This document shows, one piece after another, positions 44,423 through 52,760 of a DNA stretch of 55,412 nt. Source of the stretch: Bacteroidota bacterium (GTDB lineage: Bacteria; Bacteroidota; Ignavibacteria; Ignavibacteriales; Ignavibacteriaceae); the NCBI GenBank assembly GCA_023475265.1, contig JAMCWE010000133.1, forward strand, positions 1 to 55,412, read 5' to 3'. Made by a program: the position numbers and the translations under genes. The notes under the pieces were generated by a model that saw nothing but the letters and a program-made list of their open reading frames with translations, was not told where the DNA came from and did no database searches. Each line of letters opens with the position of its first letter. Positions within the stretch are counted from its first letter, which is position 1.

Positions 44423-44454
44423 TTTGAAGGGATGGGTTTTCTCATCCCTTCGAA
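44423..44454 (+). terminator. hairpin after the porin/lipase operon
   Basis: GAAGGGATG (44426-44434) pairs with CATCCCTTC (44443-44451); flanking TTT/GAA add pairs. Lies 9 bp after the lipoprotein stop, with a short T-containing tail (GAATTTC). A likely terminator. Confidence 0.75.
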
Positions 44455-44543
44455 TTTCAATATTATGAACTTAAAAATTTCTTTTTCGTCCAAACACTGA
44501 AAAAGAAAAATAATTTCTATCTAAGTAATTTTAGGCTAATAAA

Positions 44544-45029
44544 ATGGAAATCCGGAAATTTTACTTTTCAATTTTTATAGTTCTTTCTTTAATTTTAGCA
44601 TCATGTTCATCTTCACAAAAAGCAACAGAGAATAGTTCAAATAATGAAACACAGAATTCCGAACAAACAAATAAGCAGGCAGGAAAAGATTCACTTTATA
44701 TATTTGACCAGGTGCCGCCAACGCAATCGTCTAAAGTAACAAACCAGCCTGAACCCAAGCAGCAAGTAGAACTTCAAAATACAACAGCAACTTTTTATAT
44801 TGTTCAGATCGGCGCATTTACAACTAAAGACCGTGCAGATGAATTTGTTGCAAAAAGTAAGAACAAAGTAAACGACGAACTAAATGTAGTATTTAATCCT
44901 TCTGTAAACTTATATGTTGTTCAGCTTGCTACTCACTATGCATCTCATGATGAAGCGGAAAAAGTTAGAAATGAGCTTTGGAATGATAAAGAGTTCAAAG
45001 ATGCTTGGATAGTTACTGAACAGAAATAG
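44544..45029 (+). CDS. SPOR-domain lipoprotein
   Basis: 161 residues. Lipobox LASCSS with Cys at about 21. A polar linker rich in Ser, Asn, Gln and Thr spans about 25-85. The C-terminal 75 residues are a SPOR domain (TFYIVQIGAFTTKDRADEFV, VNDELNVVFNPSVNLYVVQL, ATHYASHDEAEKVRNEL). SPOR domains bind denuded peptidoglycan, often at the division septum. Single gene; ssb follows after 138 bp. Confidence 0.88.
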   Translation: MEIRKFYFSIFIVLSLILASCSSSQKATENSSNNETQNSEQTNKQAGKDSLYIFDQVPPTQSSKVTNQPEPKQQVELQNTTATFYIVQIGAFTTKDRADEFVAKSKNKVNDELNVVFNPSVNLYVVQLATHYASHDEAEKVRNELWNDKEFKDAWIVTEQK

Positions 45030-45167
45030 AAAGTTATATTTGTTCAAGTTCAAGTAAGTTCAAGAATAAAGATGAGTTAAGATTTTTCTTTCGTATTGAT
45101 AGAATTTAAATAAAAGAATTACTAAATTAATTTTATAAACAAATAATTATTCCAAAGAGGAGGTTCT

Positions 45168-45593
45168 ATGGCTTTTTCACTTAATAAAGTAATGCTGATT
45201 GGAAATTTAGGCAGGGACGCGGAAACACGTTTTACTACAAATAATGTATCCGTAACTAATTTTACTTTGGCTACAACAAACAGCTATAAAGGAAAAGACG
45301 GTAATTGGCAGAACGAAACTACGTGGCATAATATTGTAGCTTTTAATCTTTCAGATTACTTTAAAGAAAATTTGAAAAAAGGTAAAAAGTTTTATGTAGA
45401 AGGAAGATTAACAAAAAGAGATTATACGGATAAAGACGGTATAAAAAGGTATTCTACTGAAGTTGTATCCGAAAAGATTATTCCTTTGGAATCAGCTGGT
45501 GGTGAAGCTTCAATGCAGGAAGAAACTCCTCGTAATGGAAGTGTTAGCGAACCAGAAATTCAAACCGAAGAGAATGACGATCTTCCGTTTTAA
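45168..45593 (+). CDS. ssb: single-stranded DNA-binding protein
   Basis: 141 residues. OB-fold starts FSLNKVMLIGNLGRDAETRF and contains NFTLATTNSYKGKDG, TTWHNIVAFN and KFYVEGRLTKRDY. The C-terminal tail is shorter than in E. coli but ends in the acidic NDDLPF (E. coli DDDIPF), which recruits other replication and repair proteins. GGAGG precedes the ATG. Confidence 0.95.
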   Translation: MAFSLNKVMLIGNLGRDAETRFTTNNVSVTNFTLATTNSYKGKDGNWQNETTWHNIVAFNLSDYFKENLKKGKKFYVEGRLTKRDYTDKDGIKRYSTEVVSEKIIPLESAGGEASMQEETPRNGSVSEPEIQTEENDDLPF

Positions 45594-45642
45594 TTTTTAT
45601 TAAAATTAATATGTTAAACAATGCAGAGGGTAAAAATAATTT

Positions 45643-46935
45643 TTGCACATTGAATGGCCTTACAAGCTGATATTATTATTAATATCATTTTTCTTTTCTG
45701 CATTCTTTTCAGGTTCGGAGGTATCTCTTTTTTCAATTGATCGAAAGAAGATTAAAGATAATCTGATTTCCCATCCTTATACGGAAAGATATCTTTCGCA
45801 ACTTTTAGATCATCCAAGAAGATTATTAGTAACAATTCTAATTGGTAATACAATTGTTAATGTTGCTGCTTCAATAATTGCAGTTTCATTTGCATTGGAT
45901 TATTTCGCTCATTCAGATTTATCTATAAATCTTTTACTTACCATTCAAATTATCCTTCTTACTTTTTTAATGGTTATTTTCGGTGAATTAGCTCCAAAAG
46001 TTTGGGCATCTAAACAGCCAATATCTTTTGCTAAGTTTGTCGCTTTTCCATTGTACTGGATAAGCGTGATATTATTTCCAATTGCCGAGACGTTAACTGA
46101 ATTGATTAAGCTATCCGTTTCAAAAATAAAATTTGATAAAACCAAGACAGCAATTTTGCCGGAAGAATTGACCGAACTAGCTGACCTGAGCCATGAGAGA
46201 GGCGCTTTAATTCAAGAGGAACACGGATTAATAAACAGCATAGTTAGTTTTAAATCCGTCCATGTTCACGAAGTAATGACTCCAAGAGTAGATATGACTT
46301 GCGTATCTCAAGACGCAAATTTTGATGAGATATTGGAAATCATAACTTCATCCGGACATAGCAGAATACCAATCTTTGAAAATGATTTAGATAAAATTAA
46401 TGGAATTATTTACGCAAAGGATTTGCTTCCTTATATTAAAAATATTGAGCTAAGAAAAAATTTATCATTATCTAAAATTGGACGAAAACCAATGTTCGTT
46501 CCGAAAACGAAGATGATAAATGATTTAATGCATGAATTCCAGGAAAAGAAAATGCATATAGCCATTGTGGTTGATGAATACGGCGGAACAGCGGGATTGA
46601 TTACGCTTGAAGATATCCTTGAAGAAATACTTGGCGAAATAAGAGATGAATATGACAAAGAAGAAATTCTTATTTCCAGGTTAGGAGAAAATAAATATTT
46701 AGCTTTAGGAAAATTGCCGGTAGAAGAATTAAAGCAATTAACCAGCGATGAAATTACTTTTCATGAAGGAGAATATGAAACACTCGGCGGTTTAATTTTA
46801 AATTATTCCGGTCATATACCGAAAGAAGGTTATTCTTTTCAATTAGAAAATTATAAATTTACAGTAAAAGAAGTTTCGAATAAGCGAATTAAGAAAGTAT
46901 TAATAGAAAGGCTTTTAAATAGGGAAGAAGATTAA
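45643..46935 (+). CDS. CorC/HlyC-type (DUF21 + CBS) membrane protein
   Basis: 430 residues. Start TTG. The DUF21/CNNM transmembrane domain (about 1-185) has FFFSAFFSGSEVSLFSIDRK and VTILIGNTIVNVAASIIAVS. Two CBS repeats follow (about 205-325; VMTPRVDMTCVSQDANFDE, SGHSRIPIFENDLDKINGII), and a C-terminal CorC_HlyC domain (about 345-425; LPVEELKQLTSDEITFHE). Family members are implicated in magnesium/cobalt efflux or in haemolysin-like activity. TAATG links its stop to the next start. Confidence 0.92.
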   Translation: MHIEWPYKLILLLISFFFSAFFSGSEVSLFSIDRKKIKDNLISHPYTERYLSQLLDHPRRLLVTILIGNTIVNVAASIIAVSFALDYFAHSDLSINLLLTIQIILLTFLMVIFGELAPKVWASKQPISFAKFVAFPLYWISVILFPIAETLTELIKLSVSKIKFDKTKTAILPEELTELADLSHERGALIQEEHGLINSIVSFKSVHVHEVMTPRVDMTCVSQDANFDEILEIITSSGHSRIPIFENDLDKINGIIYAKDLLPYIKNIELRKNLSLSKIGRKPMFVPKTKMINDLMHEFQEKKMHIAIVVDEYGGTAGLITLEDILEEILGEIRDEYDKEEILISRLGENKYLALGKLPVEELKQLTSDEITFHEGEYETLGGLILNYSGHIPKEGYSFQLENYKFTVKEVSNKRIKKVLIERLLNREED

Positions 46936-47285
46936 TGAAAAAAGGATGTTTTGTAAAGACCATAGTTGTTCTAACAATTTTCACGGCAGTGATTCTTTAT
47001 ATTGTTAATCGAAAATTTAATGAAGTAATTTTAAATCCTAGCAAGAGTCTAATTATCAACCAAATAAACCGCGATCTCAATTACGTAAAAGATTCTCCTC
47101 AAAAAGATTCGCTTCAAATATTAATAAAGGATTATATTACCGGTATAAAAAAAATAGATAATGTTTCCGATAAATCTATAAGTGAATTTATTGATACATT
47201 AAAAGAAGCTTTACAGGACAGCACAATTGATAGTACAGAATATAAAAAGCTTTACAGAATATTAAAACCTAAAGAACATTCATGA
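46935..47285 (+). CDS. small membrane-anchored protein, unknown
   Basis: 116 residues. One N-terminal hydrophobic helix (FVKTIVVLTIFTAVILYIVN) and a soluble Lys/Asp-rich helical remainder with no known motif. It lies between the CorC-like gene and the MlaD-like gene, overlapping each by 1-4 bp (TAATG and ATGA), so it is part of that operon. May serve the MlaD-like transport function but there is no sequence proof. Confidence 0.65.
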   Translation: MKKGCFVKTIVVLTIFTAVILYIVNRKFNEVILNPSKSLIINQINRDLNYVKDSPQKDSLQILIKDYITGIKKIDNVSDKSISEFIDTLKEALQDSTIDSTEYKKLYRILKPKEHS

Positions 47286-48196
47286 GAGACCAAAGGAAAG
47301 TAGAAATAAAAGTCGGCATAACAGTAATAGTCGCGCTATTAATATTTTTATGGATATTGGGCTGGGCTAAAAATTTTAGTTTTACTGCTAAAGACAATTT
47401 TATAAAAGTTAGATTCAATAATGTTGCCGGTTTAGAAGTCGGAGACTATGTTACAGTAAATGGTGTGAAGAAAGGAAATGTTCAAGATATAAAAATTGAA
47501 AGTAATGATGTTATGGTAACGCTGTCAGTTAACAAAGATGTTGACCTAAAAAGCGACGCAATATTTGGAATATCAATGATTGATTTAATGGGTGGGAAAA
47601 AAATTGATATCAAACCAGGAAGTTCTTCGGATCCTATCGATTATAATAAAATTCAAAATGGAATCTTTTATTCGGATATTCCGGAAGTTATGTCGTTTGT
47701 CGGTTCAATGGAAAATGATTTAGTTGTAACTTTAAAAAATGTTAATGTTACTCTTAACTCGGTAAATAAATATTTAACCGACCAAAAATTGAATGAGAAT
47801 ATTAAATCTTCATTATCAAATTTAAGCCAGTTAACAGAGAAATTAAATTTGATGATAGATGAGAACCGTATCAATTTAAAAAAGCTAACTGAAAATAGTG
47901 TTGATATTACCAATCAAGCTAAGGATTTTATTGCGCAGAATAAAAACAATATTTCTGCTTCAATCAGCGAGGCAGATGGAATTTTAAAGAAGACTGATAC
48001 TTTAGTAACTAAGTTAAATGATTTCACCAATGACGTCAAATCAAGAAATAATAATTTAGGTAAAATAATGTACGATGATAAATTGTACGACAATCTTACT
48101 CAATCAATAAAACAAGTTAATGAACTTACCAAAATCCTCATCGAGCAACTTCAAAACAAAGGATTTAAAGTTGATGCGAAAATTCATCTCTTCTAG
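47282..48196 (+). CDS. MlaD-family (MCE domain) protein
   Basis: 304 residues. N-terminal membrane helix (VEIKVGITVIVALLIFLWIL), then the MCE domain (about 38-115) with FIKVRFNNVAGLEVGDYVTV and NGVKKGNVQDIKIE. The C-terminal part is a long coiled-coil/helical stretch (about 150-290). MlaD proteins form the periplasmic ring of phospholipid ABC transporters between inner and outer membranes. Partner ATPase and permease genes (mlaE/mlaF) are not in the window. Overlaps the preceding small gene by ATGA. Confidence 0.9.
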   Translation: MRDQRKVEIKVGITVIVALLIFLWILGWAKNFSFTAKDNFIKVRFNNVAGLEVGDYVTVNGVKKGNVQDIKIESNDVMVTLSVNKDVDLKSDAIFGISMIDLMGGKKIDIKPGSSSDPIDYNKIQNGIFYSDIPEVMSFVGSMENDLVVTLKNVNVTLNSVNKYLTDQKLNENIKSSLSNLSQLTEKLNLMIDENRINLKKLTENSVDITNQAKDFIAQNKNNISASISEADGILKKTDTLVTKLNDFTNDVKSRNNNLGKIMYDDKLYDNLTQSIKQVNELTKILIEQLQNKGFKVDAKIHLF

Positions 48197-48221
48197 TTTG
48201 ATACAAAATGGAAAATGAACT

Positions 48222-48599
48222 ATGGTATTTGGAATAGGAATAGACATAATTGAAATTGACAGGATAAAAAGCAGCATAGAAAAGTACGGCGATCATTTTC
48301 TAAATAAGATTTATACTGAAACCGAACTGAACTACTGCATGAGCAAAGGCAATAAGTATCAGCATCTTGCAGCAAGATTTGCGGCTAAGGAAGCGGTGTT
48401 CAAAGCATTGACGACAGGCTGGAGTAGGGATGTCGGCTGGCAGGATATTGAAATTTATAATGAACCTAACGGCATGCCTTTAGTAAAATTAAAAGGAGAT
48501 TTAGAATCATTTCTTTCCAACGGCAAAAATTTGAAAATCTCTATGAGTCATTCCAGAGATTATGTTACGTGTGTAGCCATCATTTATAGAGAAATATAA
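48222..48599 (+). CDS. acpS: holo-[acyl-carrier-protein] synthase
   Basis: 125 residues, standard length. Transfers phosphopantetheine from CoA to acyl carrier protein. VFGIGIDIIEIDRIKSSIEK at the N-terminus carries the Mg-binding Asp; HLAARFAAKEAVFKAL has the second acidic residue and Lys; the C-terminal MSHSRDYVTCVAII closes the family pattern. Follows the MlaD-like gene by 25 bp, same strand. Confidence 0.95.
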   Translation: MVFGIGIDIIEIDRIKSSIEKYGDHFLNKIYTETELNYCMSKGNKYQHLAARFAAKEAVFKALTTGWSRDVGWQDIEIYNEPNGMPLVKLKGDLESFLSNGKNLKISMSHSRDYVTCVAIIYREI

Positions 48600-48724
48600 A
48601 CCAACGAAAAATTTATTCATTGGAAATTCCTTCACCATTTTTTTATATTATCGCAGCTAAAATAGAAATTTTGTAGAATTAGCCATTTAATAATTATAGA
48701 AATAAACTTTTGTGGCGATAATTT

Positions 48725-48928
48725 ATGGTAATTTCTAAATCAACTTTTAATATTTTAAGCTACGGCTCTCTTACGATAGTAGCACTCTTTATTGTGTTAA
48801 TATACACTCACATTGCACCGCAAGAAACATTTCTATATTTATTAATAATTTCTATATTCCTGCTTGTTGGAAGAATATTTTTAAGAATCTATTATATAAA
48901 ACAAAATAAAAATAATTACGGAGGCTGA
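48725..48928 (+). CDS. small two-helix membrane protein, unknown
   Basis: 67 residues. Two hydrophobic helices are predicted (ILSYGSLTIVALFIVLIYTH and TFLYLLIISIFLLVGRIFL) with a short basic tail. No known family. It starts with ATG after a 125-bp gap from acpS, and its stop is inside the GGAGG sequence that precedes the HNH gene. Reality of the gene is likely but not certain. Confidence 0.5.
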   Translation: MVISKSTFNILSYGSLTIVALFIVLIYTHIAPQETFLYLLIISIFLLVGRIFLRIYYIKQNKNNYGG

Positions 48929-48971
48929 CTTCGAACCTGCTAAAAGAGTTAATGGTAAATTAAATGCGAAG

Positions 48972-49463
48972 GTGTTGATATTAAACCAAAGCTATGAACC
49001 ATTAACAGTATGTAACATAAAAAAAGCAATAATTCTAATTTATCTGGGTAAAGCGGAATTAGTCTTAAATGATAAAAGAAAAGAAATAAGGAGCATAAGA
49101 AATAGTTTCCCGTGGCCAAGTATTATTCGATTAAATTATTTTATAAATGTTCCTTATAAAAAAGTTGTCCTAACAAGAAAAAATATTTTAAGACGAGATG
49201 CTTACAAATGCAGTTACTGCGGAAGAAGTGATTTACCTTTAACGATCGATCATATTATTCCCAAATCTAAAGGCGGAAGTGATTCATGGGAAAATCTTGT
49301 TTGTGCATGTACTTTTTGCAATAATAAAAAGGGAGACCGTACACCTGACGAAGCAAGCATGAATTTACTTAATAGACCTTTTAAGCCAAGCCATATAATG
49401 TTTATCAAACACGTTGTCGGCAAGCTTGACGATAACTGGAAACCATATCTTTATCTTTCATAA
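48972..49463 (+). CDS. HNH endonuclease
   Basis: 163 residues from GTG 48972. N-terminal LILNQSYEPLTVCNIKKAII, then LVLNDKRKEIRSIRNSFPWP; the HNH zinc-type core is KCSYCGRSDLPLTIDHIIPK, SKGGSDSWENLVCACTFCNN and KKGDRTPDEA, with the CxxC pairs and the DH dipeptide intact. Widespread stand-alone HNH proteins of this type are of unknown cellular role. The frame is open upstream to 48900, and GGAGG at 48920-48924 suggests the real start might be farther up with a non-standard codon; GTG gives the length seen in relatives. Confidence 0.88.
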   Translation: MLILNQSYEPLTVCNIKKAIILIYLGKAELVLNDKRKEIRSIRNSFPWPSIIRLNYFINVPYKKVVLTRKNILRRDAYKCSYCGRSDLPLTIDHIIPKSKGGSDSWENLVCACTFCNNKKGDRTPDEASMNLLNRPFKPSHIMFIKHVVGKLDDNWKPYLYLS

Positions 49464-49710
49464 ATTTTTCAAATTAAATCAAACCAAAATTCCTAGTTGC
49501 TTTACTGTTTAATTGCTAAATTGTCTCTCACAAAAATCTTCAATAAACTTTTTAAATAAATTCATTCTAATAATTGAAATTTTCAAATTTTATATTGATG
49601 TGATTTAACCGGACTTTTATTTCACAAACAAAATTTAATTGGTTAAATAAAGATTATTTACACCAATATTATTATTTTTCAAAACATTATTCTAAAATAT
49701 TTTCTAACTT

Positions 49711-50691
49711 ATGGCGAAAAAAAGAATCTTAAGCGGAATGAGACCTACCGGTAAATTGCATATCGGGCATTATGTAGGAGCTCTTGAAAATTGGATAAGA
49801 CTTCAAAATGATTACGAAAGCTATCATCTTATTGCTGACTATCATGTTCTAACAACCAAACTAGAAACTGATGAAATTTATAACGATTCAATTGACATGC
49901 TGATTGACTGGCTTGCTTGCGGATTGGACCCTGTTAAAAGCCCAATATTCAGACAATCAAAAATAAAAGAGCATACTGAATTGCATTTAATTTTCAGCAT
50001 GCTGATAACCGTAAACCGGCTTGAACGAAATCCGACTTTAAAAGATCAAGTAAGAGACTTGCATATTGAACAAATAATATACGGACATTTGGGTTACCCG
50101 GTTCTTCAAACTGCCGATATCCTTCTTTACAAAGGTAATGCAGTTCCGGTCGGAGAAGATCAAGTTCCTCATGTTGAGTTTTCCAGAGAGATTGCGAGAA
50201 AGTTTAATAATCAATATGGAATAGTTTTTCCGGAACCAGAACCATTACTAACAAATTTTGCTAGACTGCCGGGACTTGATGGGCAAGCGAAGATGAGTAA
50301 GTCGCTTAACAATACAATTCTTCTTTCTGATGAGCCGGAAATTGTTAAAGCAAAATTGAGAAAAGCTGTTACCGATCCAAACAAAATTAGAAAAGGCGAT
50401 CCGGGAAATCCCGATATTTGCTTAGTGTTTACATATCATAAAAAATTTAATTTAAAAGAAATTCCTGAGATTGATACAAACTGCCGTTCCGGAGCGCTTG
50501 GCTGTGTGGATTGCAAATTAAGATGCGCAGCTAAAATATCAGAAATGTTGGAACCGATTATTGAAAAGCGAAAATATTACGAACAAAGAATTGAGGAAGT
50601 TGTTAATATTTTGAATGAAGGCGAAAGCAGAGCTAGAGTAATTGCACAACAAACAATGAGTGAAGTTCGAGAAATAATGAAGCTGGGATAA
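49711..50691 (+). CDS. trpS: tryptophanyl-tRNA synthetase
   Basis: 326 residues. Class I synthetase charging tRNA-Trp. Starts MAKKRILSGMRPTGKLHIGH with the HIGH signature (HIGHYVG); the KMSKS signature is in LDGQAKMSKSLNNTILLSD. C-terminal half includes LGCVDCKLRCAAKISEML, with the CxxC-like Cys cluster seen in some bacterial TrpRS. ATG start; long AT-rich leader of 247 bp without recognised structure. Followed by scpA after 3 bp. Confidence 0.95.
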   Translation: MAKKRILSGMRPTGKLHIGHYVGALENWIRLQNDYESYHLIADYHVLTTKLETDEIYNDSIDMLIDWLACGLDPVKSPIFRQSKIKEHTELHLIFSMLITVNRLERNPTLKDQVRDLHIEQIIYGHLGYPVLQTADILLYKGNAVPVGEDQVPHVEFSREIARKFNNQYGIVFPEPEPLLTNFARLPGLDGQAKMSKSLNNTILLSDEPEIVKAKLRKAVTDPNKIRKGDPGNPDICLVFTYHKKFNLKEIPEIDTNCRSGALGCVDCKLRCAAKISEMLEPIIEKRKYYEQRIEEVVNILNEGESRARVIAQQTMSEVREIMKLG

Positions 50692-50694
50692 AAT

Positions 50695-51414
50695 TTGTAC
50701 AAAATTAAATTAGATCAGTTTGAAGGACCTTTAGATCTTCTTCTGTTTTTTATTAAACGAGATGAATTAAATATCTACGATATTCCAATTTCAAAAATTA
50801 CAAAAGAATTTCTTGAATATGTTAATCTGATAAAAATGTTAGATCTGGAAATTGCCGGCGATTTCATTTTGATGGCTTCAACTTTAATGCATATAAAAGT
50901 TAGAATGCTTCTTCCGCGGGAATTGGATGAGAAGGGAGAAGAAATTGATCCGCGTGCGGATTTAATTAAAGCATTGTTAGAGTATAAAAAATATAAGGAA
51001 ATGTCAGATGAACTTTCATTTATGGAATCGGGCCAAAGGAAAATAAATTTCCGTGGAAATTTTTCCGAGGATGAAAAAGTAGCACCGCCGGAATATGAAA
51101 CTTTATTAAGGAATGTTTCAATCTTTGATTTGGCAAAAGCATTTAAGAAAGCTCTAGACAGCATTAAGCCGGAAGTTTTCCATGAAATAAAAAAAATAAA
51201 TATCTCGATTGACGAACAAATATCGTACATTTTGAATAAGTTAGATGAGCTTAAAGAAATTCATTTTTTAAGTTTGATTGACGGTATGAATGAAAAGCTT
51301 AGGATAGTAATTACGTTTATTGCGCTGCTGGAAATTACAAAAATGGGCATGATAGGAATAAAAGAATCACCAAGTTTTAATGACTTTGTTTTATATAAAT
51401 TGGACAATGGATAA
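50695..51414 (+). CDS. scpA: segregation and condensation protein A
   Basis: 239 residues. Kleisin subunit of the SMC-ScpA-ScpB complex that organises chromosomes. Starts (TTG) as YKIKLDQFEGPLDLLLFFIK, the family N-terminal block; ends in the winged-helix region (IHFLSLIDGMNEKLRIVITF, ALLEITKMGMIGIKE). Gap to trpS is 3 bp; end overlaps scpB. Confidence 0.95.
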   Translation: MYKIKLDQFEGPLDLLLFFIKRDELNIYDIPISKITKEFLEYVNLIKMLDLEIAGDFILMASTLMHIKVRMLLPRELDEKGEEIDPRADLIKALLEYKKYKEMSDELSFMESGQRKINFRGNFSEDEKVAPPEYETLLRNVSIFDLAKAFKKALDSIKPEVFHEIKKINISIDEQISYILNKLDELKEIHFLSLIDGMNEKLRIVITFIALLEITKMGMIGIKESPSFNDFVLYKLDNG

Positions 51415-52060
51415 TATTTATAACTCAATTATTGAAGCATTAATATTTGCTTCCGACGAACCAATAAATTTTTCTGATCTTATCAAAGCCATCAAAGGAA
51501 TTGACGGAGAAGAAATTCAAATTTCTGCTGATGATGTAGCGAATTGTGTTGACGAATTAAATCAAGTTTATGATGAAAAAAATGTTGCATTTAAAATCAT
51601 GAAAATAGCCGGCGGTTATTTATTTGCAACTAAACCTGAATATGCAAAATATATCGGTTATCTTTCATCTGAAAAAAGTAAAAGAAGATTAAGCCAGGCG
51701 GCGTTGGAAACCTTAGCAATTATAGCTTATAAACAGCCTATAACAAAGCCGGAGCTAGAAACGATAAGAGGCGTCAACTCCGATTATATATTAAATACAC
51801 TACTTGAAAAAAATCTTATTGCCATTACAGGAAGAGCAGAAACGATTGGAAGACCGCTTCTATACGGAACAACGATTGAATTCCTAAAATATTTTGGTTT
51901 GGATAAATTGAGCGATCTTCCAAAACCACGCGAGATAGAAGAGATAATGAAAGACGAAGACTTTTTAGAGCAGAAACAAAAAATAATGATGAACATCATC
52001 GAAGAAAATATTGAGAATGAAACTCAAGAAGATCCAGAAAATATAAATGACACAGATTAG
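51407..52060 (+). CDS. scpB: segregation and condensation protein B
   Basis: 217 residues from ATG 51407, which gives MDNIYNSIIEALIFASDEPI and overlaps the scpA stop; an ATG 27 bp upstream is also in frame but encodes an unlikely leader. Contains LSQAALETLAIIAYKQPITK and RGVNSDYILNTLLEKNLI, the two winged helices of ScpB. Works with ScpA and SMC. Ends with an acidic tail. Next gene overlaps by 14 bp. Confidence 0.95.
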   Translation: MDNIYNSIIEALIFASDEPINFSDLIKAIKGIDGEEIQISADDVANCVDELNQVYDEKNVAFKIMKIAGGYLFATKPEYAKYIGYLSSEKSKRRLSQAALETLAIIAYKQPITKPELETIRGVNSDYILNTLLEKNLIAITGRAETIGRPLLYGTTIEFLKYFGLDKLSDLPKPREIEEIMKDEDFLEQKQKIMMNIIEENIENETQEDPENINDTD

Positions 52061-52760
52061 AATAAACAAATTCATTTCTGAAAGCGGAATATCTTCAAGA
52101 AGAAAAGCGGAAGAATTAATTTTACAAGGAAGAGTTAGTGTAAATGGGAAAACCATTTCCGATCTTTCTTTTAAAGTTGATGCTGAAAATGATAAAGTGT
52201 TTTTAGACGGAGAAAGAATATCGCCTAAAAAACATTTATACTTTCTTTTGAACAAACCGAAAGGAATTGTAACCACGACTAATGATGAAAAAAATAGAAA
52301 AACTGTTATTGATCTAATTAATACAAAAGAAAAGATTTTCCCTGTTGGAAGATTGGACTACGATACCACCGGCGCATTGATATTAACTAACGATGGCGAT
52401 TTTTCTAATTTGCTTACTCATCCTAAACATAAGGTACCGCGTGAATATGAAGTAAAGATTGATAGGCAATTATTGGAAGAAGACAAAGAGAAATTATTGC
52501 ATGGTGTTTACCTCAAAGGAATGAAGGGTAAATTCAATCATGTAATTTTCCAAACTAAAAATAATAGAAGAACAATAAAGATAACTGCTGTTGAAGGTCG
52601 AAACCATTTTGTTAAAAACATGTTCAATGCACTTGGCTATACAGTTTTATCTTTAAATAGAAAAAGTTTTGCTGGTATTGATGCAGATATTCCAATCGGC
52701 CAATATAGAGCTTTAAAAAAAGAGGAAATATCGGGAGTAATTGAAACTTATGGTAAATAA
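52047..52760 (+). CDS. rluB: RluB/RsuA-family pseudouridine synthase
   Basis: 237 residues. S4 RNA-binding domain (residues 1-60: RINKFISESGISSRRKAEEL) followed by the pseudouridine synthase domain with the catalytic Asp of GRLDYDTTGALILTNDGDF, LLNKPKGIVTTTND, and VEGRNHFVKNMFNALGYTVL. This type modifies U in large-subunit rRNA (RluB) or small-subunit rRNA (RsuA); RluB is favoured by its place behind scpAB. The end overlaps the PBP4 gene start. Confidence 0.9.
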   Translation: MTQIRINKFISESGISSRRKAEELILQGRVSVNGKTISDLSFKVDAENDKVFLDGERISPKKHLYFLLNKPKGIVTTTNDEKNRKTVIDLINTKEKIFPVGRLDYDTTGALILTNDGDFSNLLTHPKHKVPREYEVKIDRQLLEEDKEKLLHGVYLKGMKGKFNHVIFQTKNNRRTIKITAVEGRNHFVKNMFNALGYTVLSLNRKSFAGIDADIPIGQYRALKKEEISGVIETYGK

